From 21-14-0-10-47-8 sp966211455 (lineage in GTDB: Bacteria > Bdellovibrionota > Bdellovibrionia > Bdellovibrionales > Bdellovibrionaceae), in NCBI GenBank assembly GCA_966211455.1, contig CBIHNI010000001.1:1-64000 (forward strand): DNA of 64,000 bases, read 5' to 3'. The position numbers and the translations under genes were made by a program. The notes below the pieces were generated by a model. It made no database searches. It worked only from the letters and a program-made list of their open reading frames with translations, and was not told the origin of the DNA. Shown here one piece after another: positions 33,447 through 42,257 of this stretch. Within the stretch, counting starts at the first letter, position 1; each line of letters begins with the position of its first letter.

Positions 33447-34091
33447 TCAAAATCCGAGGTCTGTCGCAAGTTGTCGTCGATGTGCCAAACACCAGACTTC
33501 AAAACCTTCTGTCAGACCCAAGGCCTTCTTGGCGGCTTTGGCTGTCGCGCCCGTGGTGACGATATCATCGATAAAAATTACATGCTTCCTTCGTAACGAG
33601 GCCGTCTTTTGAAATACGATCTTTTCACGTTCGCTGCGAGACTTCTGTTTTTGGCTTTTGTGTGACTTTTCCGTCATTAACGCCTGCACCACAGGCACAC
33701 CTAGGATTTGCGAAAGCTCGATCGCCAAGGCCTTTGCATGATCCTTTCGGCGTGTGCTGGGGCACGGAAGCAGAACTGTATTGGAGGGAAGCTCGAGATA
33801 TTTCATTCGCGACACCAACATGCGTGCGTAAAATCTATAGGCCGCACGGGGCTCCCCGCCTTTCAAATCCACCATCAACTTGGAAACTTTACGGTCTTCA
33901 TCGGGATACCACTCGAATAAGGCCCGCATCCAAATATAGGAACTAGGAAGCTCAATGGCCACCATTGTGGGATGCTTCTGCCAAAGATCCTCTTGGCAGA
34001 TGGAACAAAATTGCGAGTCATCGACGCCGAAAGATCCACAGTGCAGACAGCATCGGCCTTGTTTATGAATCCATTCTAGAAGTTTTGTCAT
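33447..34091 (-). CDS. ComF-family phosphoribosyltransferase-like protein
   Basis: A 214-residue protein with an N-terminal zinc ribbon (CCLHCGSFGVDDSQFCSICQEDLW) and a C-terminal PRTase domain whose PRPP motif is IFIDDIVTTGATAKAA near residues 169-184. ComF is linked to DNA uptake in naturally competent bacteria, but the homologue is widespread and its biochemical role is not settled. The start could be ATG 34091 or TTG 34100; 34091 is chosen because ATG starts dominate here. Confidence 0.85.
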   Translation of the reverse strand: MTKLLEWIHKQGRCCLHCGSFGVDDSQFCSICQEDLWQKHPTMVAIELPSSYIWMRALFEWYPDEDRKVSKLMVDLKGGEPRAAYRFYARMLVSRMKYLELPSNTVLLPCPSTRRKDHAKALAIELSQILGVPVVQALMTEKSHKSQKQKSRSEREKIVFQKTASLRRKHVIFIDDIVTTGATAKAAKKALGLTEGFEVWCLAHRRQLATDLGF

Positions 34092-34172
34092 TACCGACAA
34101 AATTGCAAACGCAATTCACCACAGCAGAACGAATCAGTGCCGACTGAGATCCGGCAATCGGACCGAGCTGCT

Positions 34173-34643
34173 CTAGTCATTGTGATAAGGAAGATTCTTG
34201 AGAATCGCAAACGCACGGTAGATTTGCTCCAGCACCACGGTCTGCGCCACCAGATGGTTCAGCACCATCTTCGAAAGACCCACTTTCATCTGCGCGCGCG
34301 TGCGAATTCGATCGTCGACGCCGTAGGCGCCACCAATCACAAATACGACCCGTTTCTTTCCGGAATTTAAAGTTGCTTCGATTTTTTGAGCGAACTTGCG
34401 CGAATCCAGCAGGTCTCCCCGCTCGTCGAAGAGAATCACATAATCGTCAGGCTTGATCTCGGCCAGCAAGGCGTCCGAATCGCCCTTCAGCTTCAACTCG
34501 CGGTCATCCCGCGAGGCCTTTTTGATTTTCAAATGCTTGATTTCGAATGAAACGAAAGGAGAGATCTTTTTCGAATAAAGTGCTTCGACCTCGTCGGCCC
34601 AGGACTCGGACGCAGTGGCGCAGGTCAGAAGCAGGAACTTCAC
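34173..34643 (-). CDS. rlmH: 23S rRNA (pseudouridine1915-N3)-methyltransferase
   Basis: SPOUT methyltransferase acting at pseudouridine 1915 in the decoding region of assembled 70S ribosomes. The 156-residue length is usual. The SAM knot motif VVFVIGGAYGVDDRIRTRA (residues 98-116) and the C-terminal LEQIYRAFAILKNLPYHND are diagnostic. The start overlaps the nadD-rsfS stop in an ATGA arrangement; rsfS-rlmH adjacency is common in bacteria. Confidence 0.96.
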   Translation of the reverse strand: MKFLLLTCATASESWADEVEALYSKKISPFVSFEIKHLKIKKASRDDRELKLKGDSDALLAEIKPDDYVILFDERGDLLDSRKFAQKIEATLNSGKKRVVFVIGGAYGVDDRIRTRAQMKVGLSKMVLNHLVAQTVVLEQIYRAFAILKNLPYHND

Positions 34644-35650
34644 GATGGCTCTTTAAAACCCATGTCTTTGGCTTCTCTCCAAAGATTTTCGATCGAGTAC
34701 TCTTGGCGAACGTAATCGTAAAAAATATGAATGATCAACGATCCGTAATCGACAACGACCCAGCGGCCCTCGTCAATACCTTCAACACTTTGCGGGAAGA
34801 TGTTGTATTCCTCTTTCACCGCTTTCATCAGGTTTTCGCCCAATGAAGCCGCATGACGAGTGCTGGTACCAGAGGCCACGATCGTAAATTCAGACGGGGC
34901 AGTCATCTGACGGAGGTCAAAACCGCGAACCTGAATCGCCTTTTTCGAGAAAAGCACATTCGCGCAGAAGCCGGCAAAATCGCCGTAATCTTTGATCTTA
35001 TCGCCCGACGCTTTGTAGATGCCGTTTTCTTTGATGTAGGTTTCAACCGACAAAGGAACGAATTTCGAAACGTTCTTGCCGATACGGATCCATTTGCGAA
35101 GCTCGGTGCCTGAAGCTGGGATGTCTTCTAGCTTCAAGAACTGAATATTGCGACCGGTTTTCAGTTCGACAAAGTTAAAGTCGAAATCGGCGACTTCTTT
35201 TTTGATGAAGCCCGGAAGCTCGTCTTCTGATTGTGGAAAATGAAATCCAGGACGAGATGTGATAATCAAATTAGCTTCTTTGATCAGGTCGCTGGCGCTT
35301 TTCCACTGCTCAAGTTCATCCAGCTTGTCCATCCCCACGATCAGATAAAGATCATCAGCCGAAACGGTTTTGCGGATGTTCTTCACCGTGTCGATCGTAT
35401 ACGACTTACCGCCGCGTTTGATTTCTTGATCATCAACCTTGAAGGTATCGCCAAAACCTTGAACCGCAAGCTTGGTCATTTCCAAACGCTGTTCAGGAGA
35501 AGGACCTTCGGTCGGAACTTTTAAAGGATTTTGCGCCGCCGGGATGACCAGGATTTGACCTAGACCCGCTTTTTTTGCGACGACTTGAAGACTGTTCAGG
35601 TGACCCATGTGGGGCGGGTTGAAACTGCCCCCGAAAATACCGACTCTCAT
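34640..35650 (-). CDS. nadD: Fused nicotinate-nucleotide adenylyltransferase / ribosome silencing factor
   Basis: One 336-residue reading frame joins two usually separate proteins. Residues 1-205 are NadD (IFGGSFNPPHMGHL near 4-17; ISxTxxR-type ending SGTELRKWIRIGKNVSKFVP), which makes deamido-NAD. Residues about 215-336 are RsfS (KASGDKIKDYGDFAGFCANVLFSKKAIQVRGF; GRWVVVDYGSLIIHIFYDYVRQEYSIENLW), which binds L14 and blocks subunit joining. In many genomes nadD and rsfS are adjacent genes; here no stop or start separates them. It overlaps obgE (ATGA) and rlmH (ATGA). Confidence 0.92.
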   Translation of the reverse strand: MRVGIFGGSFNPPHMGHLNSLQVVAKKAGLGQILVIPAAQNPLKVPTEGPSPEQRLEMTKLAVQGFGDTFKVDDQEIKRGGKSYTIDTVKNIRKTVSADDLYLIVGMDKLDELEQWKSASDLIKEANLIITSRPGFHFPQSEDELPGFIKKEVADFDFNFVELKTGRNIQFLKLEDIPASGTELRKWIRIGKNVSKFVPLSVETYIKENGIYKASGDKIKDYGDFAGFCANVLFSKKAIQVRGFDLRQMTAPSEFTIVASGTSTRHAASLGENLMKAVKEEYNIFPQSVEGIDEGRWVVVDYGSLIIHIFYDYVRQEYSIENLWREAKDMGFKEPS

Positions 35651-36681
35651 TGTTCTTCCTCTTCAGAAAACAGGTGTTTTCCGATTTCAAATACCAGCTG
35701 ATCGATGTTTTTTCCGGTGACTGCTGAAATCGTCAACGGCTCGTAGCCCAGTTCTTTTTTGAACTTGTTGCGGATTTTTTCCAGCGCATCGGCCGACAAG
35801 GTGTCAATTTTATTCAACACCACCAGCTGACGACGATCGTTTAAAGGAAAGAAACCGTCTTTTCCTTCGTTGGCATCGTCGTACATTTTCAATTCGTCAT
35901 TGATATCTTTGTAATCTTGGAAAGGATCTTGATTGCTCATCCCCGAAACATCGACAAGATGAACGAAAACGCGCGTGCGTTCGATGTGCTTCAAGAACTG
36001 GATACCAAGACCCACGCCCTGATGCGCACCTTTCACCAATCCCGGAATATCCGCGACCACGAAGGTGCGGAACTCGCCCATTTTCACGACGCCCAGATTT
36101 GGCGTCAAAGTTGTAAATGGATAATCGGCAATCTTTGGTTTCGCTGCTGAAATACGAGAGATCAAAGTCGATTTACCCGCGTTCGGCGATCCGATAATCC
36201 CGACATCTGCGATGAGCTTTAGCTCCATCTTCACTTCGATCTCTTGTCCGGGTTCGCCGGGCTGAGCATGTTCCGGAGCTTGGTTGATACTGTTTTTAAA
36301 ATACCAGTTTCCCCGACCGCCACGGCCACCCTTGAGCAGCACGTATTCTTCGATGCCGGTCATGTCGACCAGAATTTCGCCATCCATATCGCGGATGATA
36401 GTGCCGGCCGGGACATGCATAATCATATCGGCGCCGTTTGCTCCCGTGCAGTTTGAACCTGTACCCTGCACGCCATTGTCAGCGGCGTATTTTTTATTGC
36501 GGCGGAAATCGACCAAAGAGTTCAAACCCTTTGCGACTTTCAGAATGACATCGCCACCTTTGCCGCCATCGCCACCGTCAGGGCCCCCACGAGGGGTCAT
36601 GGATTCTCGACGAAAGCTAACGCAACCGGCGCCACCTTTTCCAGAGGCTATGACAATCTTCACTTCGTCGATGAATTTCAT
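35647..36681 (-). CDS. obgE: Obg-family ribosome assembly GTPase
   Basis: GTPase for 50S maturation and stress response. The Gly-rich N-terminal Obg domain is at residues 1-155 (GKGGAGCVSFRRE, GGPDGGDGGKGGDV). The G domain begins at DVGIIGSPNAGKSTL near 160-174 (G1), with DIPGLVKGA (G3) near 207-215 and NKID (G4) near 283-286. At 344 residues it lacks the C-terminal TGS/OCT extension. The classic L21-L27-Obg order is preserved, though a terminator lies between rpmA and obgE. Confidence 0.96.
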   Translation of the reverse strand: MKFIDEVKIVIASGKGGAGCVSFRRESMTPRGGPDGGDGGKGGDVILKVAKGLNSLVDFRRNKKYAADNGVQGTGSNCTGANGADMIMHVPAGTIIRDMDGEILVDMTGIEEYVLLKGGRGGRGNWYFKNSINQAPEHAQPGEPGQEIEVKMELKLIADVGIIGSPNAGKSTLISRISAAKPKIADYPFTTLTPNLGVVKMGEFRTFVVADIPGLVKGAHQGVGLGIQFLKHIERTRVFVHLVDVSGMSNQDPFQDYKDINDELKMYDDANEGKDGFFPLNDRRQLVVLNKIDTLSADALEKIRNKFKKELGYEPLTISAVTGKNIDQLVFEIGKHLFSEEEEQ

Positions 36682-36785
36682 TTGGATCTCACGTTTCGAA
36701 CCGATCTTTTCCTTGCCTGATACGGGAAGAAAAATCGTTCAATGGCATTTCGCCTATTTTCAGTTTTTCGAGGCTCTGTAATAAC

Positions 36786-36816
36786 AAAAAGGGAGCCTGT
36801 TGGGCTCCCTCTTTAT
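36786..36816 (-). terminator. Terminator after rpmA
   Basis: Stem GGGAGCC/GGCTCCC (36791-36797 and 36803-36809) with a TGTTG loop, followed on the minus strand by TTTTTG. It separates rplU-rpmA from obgE. Confidence 0.85.
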
Positions 36817-36847
36817 TGCTTTGTAAAATTAATTCTAAAAATCGCGA

Positions 36848-37108
36848 TTACGCTGATTTAGGGTAAACGCTGACTTTGAATTTCTCTTTTGAGAAACGTT
36901 CGAATTTGACCAAACCATCGATGATTGAATAGATCGTGTAGTCACGGCCCATTTTCACGTTGTTGCCCATCGCGAATTTAGTACCGCGCTGGCGTACGAT
37001 GATTGTTCCTGGAAGAACATGTTCTCCACCGAAACGTTTAACACCCAATCTTTTACTTTGTGAATCGCGTCCGTTCTTCGTCGAACCGCCGGCCTTTTTA
37101 CTTGCCAT
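36848..37108 (-). CDS. rpmA: 50S ribosomal protein L27
   Basis: Component of the peptidyl-transferase neighbourhood. The N-terminus MASKKAGGSTKNGRDSQSKRLGVKRFGGE is the standard mature form with no Firmicute-like N-terminal extension. Length 86. It lies 123 nt downstream of rplU and is transcribed with it. Confidence 0.98.
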   Translation of the reverse strand: MASKKAGGSTKNGRDSQSKRLGVKRFGGEHVLPGTIIVRQRGTKFAMGNNVKMGRDYTIYSIIDGLVKFERFSKEKFKVSVYPKSA

Positions 37109-37231
37109 GTCTCGTCCCTCTTTTCACCCTTTTGGGGTTACTCACGATACGCCCTTTTCAGGGGGCCGTATCATGGATCATCTCCTATTTCGTTCAGAGA
37201 TGATGGTCAAAAATTCTTAAAAAATTAAACC

Positions 37232-37807
37232 TTAAGCTTTTTTGCTAGTCTTTTTAGCTGCTGGTTTCTTTGCTGACTTTTTTGCTCCAGCTTTTTTCTT
37301 CGCTGCGCCTGTTTTCTTAGGAGCGGCTTTTTTAGCTACTTTTTTCTTAGCAGCTGGCTTGGCAGTTTTCTTTTCAGCGCGAACTTCTTTGTTCTGAAGA
37401 GCAGCTTTTTTCTCTTCAGTACGTCCAGCGATCTTGTCTTGTCGTGATTGATCAACATCAACAACGTTTGCATCGCCATCAGCTTTTGCTGTCTTGCCAT
37501 CCAAAGAGATGGATTTAACAAACAATTCTGTGAAAGGCTGACGATGAGTTGCGAACTTACGATAACCTTGACGACGTTTCTTTTTGAAGATGATCACTTT
37601 GCGGTCTTTGGTTTGCTTCGTTACAACAACGGTAACTTTCGCACCTTTAACCAGTGGCGCGCCTACAGCTGAAGCGTCTCCACCAACCAACAAAACTTCT
37701 GGCAAATCGAACTCAGAACCGAGAGCATTTTCCAGTTTCTCAACGCGGATTACATCTCCGGGTTGAACTCGATATTGCTTTCCGCCTGTCTGAATAATGG
37801 CGTACAT
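37232..37807 (-). CDS. rplU: 50S ribosomal protein L21 with histone-H1-like C-terminal tail
   Basis: Residues 1-103 are a standard L21 (MYAIIQTGGKQYRVQPGD, then KKRRQGYRKFATHRQPFTEL near 75-94). The protein then runs for about 85 more residues to 191, and the last 55 or so are almost only Lys, Ala, Pro, Thr and Ser (AKPAAKKKVAKKAAPKK...). Ordinary L21 stops near 103. ATG 37807 follows GGAGG with ideal spacing; the frame open to 38062 is not translated by this logic. Confidence 0.95.
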   Translation of the reverse strand: MYAIIQTGGKQYRVQPGDVIRVEKLENALGSEFDLPEVLLVGGDASAVGAPLVKGAKVTVVVTKQTKDRKVIIFKKKRRQGYRKFATHRQPFTELFVKSISLDGKTAKADGDANVVDVDQSRQDKIAGRTEEKKAALQNKEVRAEKKTAKPAAKKKVAKKAAPKKTGAAKKKAGAKKSAKKPAAKKTSKKA

Positions 37808-37833
37808 TTTAGGACCTCCGTAGCAAAGTCCCC

Positions 37834-37864
37834 TTAGATGCCATCCAGCACGGGGGGTTGTCAA
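37834..37864 (-). promoter_or_regulatory. Putative rplU promoter
   Basis: On the minus strand a perfect TTGACA -35 (37859-37864) is followed 18 nt later by CATCTA, a moderate -10 at 37835-37840, 27 nt before the rplU start. Predicted by eye only. Confidence 0.45.
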
Positions 37865-38053
37865 CAAACCAGTCCTGATTTTTCCACATTCCAGGTAGGC
37901 AGCTGATCCAAGGATTTGGAGCGACCGTTCAGAAGCCCCAGAAAACCGACTTAGGTGGCTGAATTTATTTGAATTTCCGGGTCCTGGCAAGCCCAAACTG
38001 GATCTGGACTTGTCCCCATTTCCAAAGCCGGGAAAATTAAGGATGAGGTGAAT

Positions 38054-38815
38054 ATGGCTCAATGGATGAGTGTTTTAATTCTGTTTGTGGGACTTTCGGT
38101 GCAAGCAGCTTATCAGTGTGACTTGGGAAAAGAGTTGGCTTCAGTCAAAGAAGACCGGCTGACCGGACGGGATTCGCGACCTTTCTTTCATGCTCACAAT
38201 GTGCGCCAAGAGCAGCACATGTCCGCAAAGAAAGCGTACGAAGCCGTTCATAAAACGCCAGAAAACGCTTACCTAGAGACTCCGGAAGGAAAGAAGACCC
38301 TTTTTAAACTAAAGGATCTCCGCGAAGGTTTTGATTTTGATTCGGCCGTTGCTTATTTGATGGGCGAGCCTTTGCGTGACAGCCCCAGCAATGACTCTCC
38401 TGTTGATTTCACTCACACGTATAAGAAAGGGAATAAGACTTTCTTTCTAGACGAGGGCCGTGTGGTGGCCGTGAAAATTCAGGCGGCGAAGGACGTCGCG
38501 CTTTTAAAAGTGTTGAATTCGGATTGCAGCACCAAGGAAATCGTGAATTTTGAGACCTTGGAGTATCCGGGGTGGCCTTATCGCTACCGTATCAATGCTG
38601 CTTACTGCGACCAGGTGGGAACAGGAAAGCTGGCGGCCATGGATTCGGATAAGCAAGATGCGATGAAGGTTTTTCTTCCGGATGATGAAGATGAGCTGAA
38701 CAAAATGAAGTCGCAAATTGTTCGCGACTGCAAGCTGGTGGCAAATGCAAAAGCCGCCGCCCCTTCGAAATCCGGCGGATCCAAGAGCTCGGGAAAAGCC
38801 GGGTCTACAAAATAA
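38054..38815 (+). CDS. Secreted protein of unknown function
   Basis: A 253-residue protein with a signal peptide (MAQWMSVLILFVGLSVQAAY, cleavage after QAA). No domain is recognised. Four Cys residues are spread along the mature chain (QCDLG, DCSTK, YCDQV, DCKLV), compatible with periplasmic disulfides. The C-terminus is a Ser/Gly/Lys-rich tail. GAGGTG precedes ATG 38054; a second in-frame start lies two codons upstream. It overlaps rng by 11 nt, convergent. Confidence 0.7.
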   Translation: MAQWMSVLILFVGLSVQAAYQCDLGKELASVKEDRLTGRDSRPFFHAHNVRQEQHMSAKKAYEAVHKTPENAYLETPEGKKTLFKLKDLREGFDFDSAVAYLMGEPLRDSPSNDSPVDFTHTYKKGNKTFFLDEGRVVAVKIQAAKDVALLKVLNSDCSTKEIVNFETLEYPGWPYRYRINAAYCDQVGTGKLAAMDSDKQDAMKVFLPDDEDELNKMKSQIVRDCKLVANAKAAAPSKSGGSKSSGKAGSTK

Positions 38816-40319
38816 AGACTTCGTATTGTTCCAAGTGGTAGGTCGGTTCAATTTTAAAGGCAACCGATCTGCCAATTTTCTGTTCGATGAAGGTTAGCGT
38901 TTCGCCTTCGACCTCGTAAATCCAATCGACCACTTCTTGATGGCAATGAATCACGATATTCGCTTTTTTGTTTTCCATTTGCGGAAGATCTCGTTCCAGC
39001 TCGCGGAAAATTTCGTTGGCGACGGTTGATTTGCGTTTGATGTAACCCCGTCCTTCGCAGTAGCTGCAAGGTTCGCAAAGGGTTTTGATCAAACTGGGAC
39101 GGATGCGCTTTCGGGTCATCTCGACCAATCCCAGTGGCGACATCGAGATGATGTTGGTGCGCGCACGATCTTTTTGCAGATCTTCGCCCAGCACAGTCAG
39201 AACTTTTTCGCGGTGAGATTCTTTTTCCATATCGATAAAATCGATGATGATAATCCCGCCGCAGTTGCGGATGCGCAGTTGATGCGCGATCTCTTTGACC
39301 GCTTCGAGATTGGTTTTCAAAATCGTTTCTTCAAGGTCGCGTTTGCCGACGTATTTGCCGGTGTTGACATCGATCACGACCAAAGCTTCGGCTTCATCAA
39401 TGACGATGTATCCGCCTGACTTCAACCAAATTTTACGATCCAACGAGCGCGAAATTTCGATATCAATGTCGTACAAATCAAAGAGCGGTTTTTTCTCTTC
39501 GTACAGAACGATGTTCTGTTTGTACTTGGGCATCAGCTGAGAAACGAATTTGGTGACCTTGCGGTGGACCTCGGGGTCGTCGACCCAAACGCTGGCGACG
39601 TCTTCGTTCATCAAATCGCGCAAAGCCCGTAGCTCGACATCGATTTCTTGATGGATCAGGCCCGTGCCTTTTTTCTTTTCGTAATTTTTGAAGATCTCTT
39701 TACTGAGGCGATCCAAGTATTCGATATCGGTGCGAAGAATGTCTTCGGAAGCGCCTTCACCCGCCGTGCGTACGATGACTCCGCCCGATGGATTGATTTT
39801 GGTGACGACGGTTTTCAGACGTTCGCGTTCTTTTTCGTCTTCGATTCGGCGGGAGATTCCCAAGTGACGAACTGTTGGCAGATACACCACGCAGCGGCCC
39901 GGCAAGCTGATATGGGTTGTTAGGCGCGCACCTTTTGTGCCGATCGGATCTTTTGCGACTTGCACCAGGATGTGCTGACCTTCAGTCAGAAGGTCTTGAA
40001 TTGGCGTCTTCGGTGTTTCGACGATTTGCTCTTGATCGTCTTCGTCCACCATCGGGCTGTCACGATCAGGATCCGAGAATTTTTCATCGAAGTCTTCGCG
40101 GATGTCGCCGACGTAGAGAAACGCGGCTTTTTCCAAACCAATATCCACGAACGCGGCTTGCATGCCCGGCAAAACGCGGATGACCTTTCCGCGATGGATC
40201 GAGCCCACAAGTGTTGGAGAAGTTTTGCGTTCGATTTTGAAATCCGCAAGAATCCCCGCTTCGACATAGGCGACTCGAGTTTCTTGGGGTCTGACGTTGA
40301 TGAGGATTTCTGCCGACAT
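38805..40319 (-). CDS. rng: Ribonuclease G/E family endoribonuclease
   Basis: Single-strand endoribonuclease for 16S rRNA 5' maturation and mRNA decay. The S1 domain at residues 20-130 includes GSIHRGKVIRVLPGMQAAFVDIGLEKAAFLY. The DNase I-like catalytic centre has VIDVNTGKYVG near 305-315 with its Asp residues and IIIDFIDM near 352-359. Zn-link cysteines are in CEPCSYCEGRG near 418-428. At 504 residues, without a C-terminal degradosome scaffold, it is RNase G-type. Its neighbourhood next to rplU-rpmA is a known proteobacterial arrangement. Confidence 0.94.
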   Translation of the reverse strand: MSAEILINVRPQETRVAYVEAGILADFKIERKTSPTLVGSIHRGKVIRVLPGMQAAFVDIGLEKAAFLYVGDIREDFDEKFSDPDRDSPMVDEDDQEQIVETPKTPIQDLLTEGQHILVQVAKDPIGTKGARLTTHISLPGRCVVYLPTVRHLGISRRIEDEKERERLKTVVTKINPSGGVIVRTAGEGASEDILRTDIEYLDRLSKEIFKNYEKKKGTGLIHQEIDVELRALRDLMNEDVASVWVDDPEVHRKVTKFVSQLMPKYKQNIVLYEEKKPLFDLYDIDIEISRSLDRKIWLKSGGYIVIDEAEALVVIDVNTGKYVGKRDLEETILKTNLEAVKEIAHQLRIRNCGGIIIIDFIDMEKESHREKVLTVLGEDLQKDRARTNIISMSPLGLVEMTRKRIRPSLIKTLCEPCSYCEGRGYIKRKSTVANEIFRELERDLPQMENKKANIVIHCHQEVVDWIYEVEGETLTFIEQKIGRSVAFKIEPTYHLEQYEVFIL

Positions 40320-40498
40320 AAGTCCAGTAAGCTAACATAGAAGCGCTCGGTCCCTAAGTTGAATCTGCTGCGTTAGCTGGACTTTTGACGCTCTCAGTCC
40401 GTTTTCATCTGGTCCTTCTTCCCACATTTTGCACAAAAGGACCGGTTCTCGAGTGGCCGGACCTTCAAGATTCCGTCCCAAAAACCGATAATAAACAC

Positions 40499-41569
40499 AT
40501 GGCTGCTATTGATGAACTTTTCAAAATTATGGTGACCCAAGGTGCTTCCGATCTTCACTTAACAAGCGGAGCTCCGCCGTACTTGCGTTTGCATGGTCAC
40601 ATGGTTCCGATGAATTACCGCGAGCTTTCAAATCAAGACGTTCAAGGTTTGATCTTTGAAATCCTGACCGAAAAGCAAAAGAAAGGTTTCATCGAAAAAT
40701 GGGAGCTGGATATCGCGTACACCGTCGCCGGTGTCGGCCGTTTCCGTTGCAACGTTTTCATGCAGCGAAAAGGCCTGGGAGCGGTTTTCCGTATCATCCC
40801 AGAGAAAATCAAAAGCCCTCAGGATCTGAATTTGCCGCCGGCGATTTTGGAGCTGATCGATTGCGATAAAGGTTTGATCCTGGTCACCGGCCCGACAGGT
40901 TCCGGTAAGTCGACGACACTGGCGTCGCTGATCCACCACATCAACCTGAGCCAAGACACGCACATCTTGACTGTTGAAGATCCGATCGAGTTCGTGCACG
41001 CGAACATCAAGTCGGTCGTCAATCAACGTGAAGTCGGAACGCACACCAAATCTTTCGGAAACGCCTTGAAGGCGGCTCTTCGAGAAGATCCGGATATCAT
41101 GTTGGTGGGTGAGCTTCGAGACTTGGAAACGATCTCTTTGGCGCTCACGGCGGCCGAAACAGGTCACTTGGTTTTCGGAACTTTGCACACGAACTCGGCA
41201 GCGAAAACAATCGACCGTATCATCGACGTTTTCCCTGAAGGTCAGCAGCAGCAGATCCGCACCATGCTGGCGGAGTCGCTTCGCGGTGTTGTCGCGCAGG
41301 TTCTGTTCCCGAAAAAAGACGGAACAGGTCGTGTGGCGGCTTACGAGATCATGCGTTGTACAAAGGCGATCTCGAACTTGATTCGTGAAAATAAAATTCA
41401 CCAGATTCCTTCTCAGCTTCAGACCGGTCAGAAATACGGGATGATCACGTTTGAGAAGTACGTTGAAGATCTGGTTCGCAAAGGCTTGATCCATAAGAGC
41501 GACGCACAGACATTCTTAGGTAAAGATGTCGAAGACGGCGAAGTGGATCCAAAGAAAGCGGCGGGCTAA
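40499..41569 (+). CDS. pilT: Type IV pilus retraction ATPase PilT
   Basis: Hexameric AAA-like motor that depolymerises type IV pili, powering twitching. N-terminal PAS-like domain ASDLHLTSGAPPYLRLHG near residues 16-33; Walker A GPTGSGKSTT near 131-140; Asp box; Walker B VGELRDLETISLALTAAETGHLVFGTLHTNSAAKT near 204-238 includes the AIRNLIRE-like C-terminal motif region (KAISNLIRENKIHQI near 288-302). Length 356. The ATG at 40499 fits the family N-terminus; the frame open from 40385 is extra. It diverges from rng. Confidence 0.95.
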   Translation: MAAIDELFKIMVTQGASDLHLTSGAPPYLRLHGHMVPMNYRELSNQDVQGLIFEILTEKQKKGFIEKWELDIAYTVAGVGRFRCNVFMQRKGLGAVFRIIPEKIKSPQDLNLPPAILELIDCDKGLILVTGPTGSGKSTTLASLIHHINLSQDTHILTVEDPIEFVHANIKSVVNQREVGTHTKSFGNALKAALREDPDIMLVGELRDLETISLALTAAETGHLVFGTLHTNSAAKTIDRIIDVFPEGQQQQIRTMLAESLRGVVAQVLFPKKDGTGRVAAYEIMRCTKAISNLIRENKIHQIPSQLQTGQKYGMITFEKYVEDLVRKGLIHKSDAQTFLGKDVEDGEVDPKKAAG

Positions 41570-41917
41570 TCAAAATTCCCAGGCATACTGGAACATTGAA
41601 GCTCGTGCCGCCTGCATCGGCGGGCGTGGCACGGGGTCCAGCGCCATTGAGTTCGCGCCATTCGAATTTTGTGTAACCACGTAAGCCGTTCCGCCCAACA
41701 CGCCTATGGCTAATCCCGTCCAAATATTTCCGATATGCTCTTGAGGCTCGCCGTAAAAGCTAAGCGTTGAAAGGCCCAACACGGCCCCACCGAGGCCTGC
41801 GAACATCACTGTTGCAAGGCCGCGACGAAATCCGGTCAGCCCGGTGGTTGAAGTTTGGGCAAAAGACGCCTGCGAGAAAAAGAAAAGACAAAGACTGATC
41901 AAAAAAATTTTCTTCAT
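41570..41917 (-). CDS. Small envelope protein with signal peptide
   Basis: A 115-residue protein: signal peptide MKKIFLISLCLFFFSQASFAQ (cleavage near 20) and a hydrophobic Gly-rich centre of two segments (GLATVMFAGLGGAVLGLSTLSFYG; GNIWTGLAIGVLGGTAYVVT). It is probably an inner-membrane protein with a hairpin. No family recognised. It overlaps the acylphosphatase gene by 4 nt (ATGA) and ends one base from the pilT stop. Confidence 0.7.
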   Translation of the reverse strand: MKKIFLISLCLFFFSQASFAQTSTTGLTGFRRGLATVMFAGLGGAVLGLSTLSFYGEPQEHIGNIWTGLAIGVLGGTAYVVTQNSNGANSMALDPVPRPPMQAARASMFQYAWEF

Positions 41918-42222
41918 TTCATCTCCACATCGGGGCGAATTTCGAATTGGTTGCCTTTCAGATCTTGCAGTTCTTCAGAATCGGAAACCGCCTTCACCAC
42001 CACATCGCGAACTTGTGAAAACGCGGGGCCTTTTTTCAAAGCTTCGCAGTAGAGATCCAATTCGTTTTCCAAGCCTTGAGCCATGACTTCGACCCGACCA
42101 TCCAGAAGATTGCGTGTCCAACCAACGATCTTGAAACTCTCGGCTTGTTTTTGTGCGAAACGCCGGTATCCGACACCTTGTACTCGACCTGAAACAAAAA
42201 TATGGTATGTCATAGCTTTCAT
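41914..42222 (-). CDS. acyP: Acylphosphatase
   Basis: Small ferredoxin-fold enzyme that hydrolyses acyl phosphates. The phosphate loop VSGRVQGVGYRRFAQK near residues 9-25 contains the catalytic Arg and the second motif GWTRNLLDGRVEVMAQG near 34-50 contains the catalytic Asn. Length 102 is usual. Confidence 0.93.
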   Translation of the reverse strand: MKAMTYHIFVSGRVQGVGYRRFAQKQAESFKIVGWTRNLLDGRVEVMAQGLENELDLYCEALKKGPAFSQVRDVVVKAVSDSEELQDLKGNQFEIRPDVEMK

Positions 42223-42257
42223 AACCCTTCTACAATCTCAACACAGGGGAGATACGG

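Noticed and set aside
37808..38062. N-terminal extension of L21
   Set aside because: The strong GGAGG site fixes ATG 37807, and the extension has no similarity to L21.
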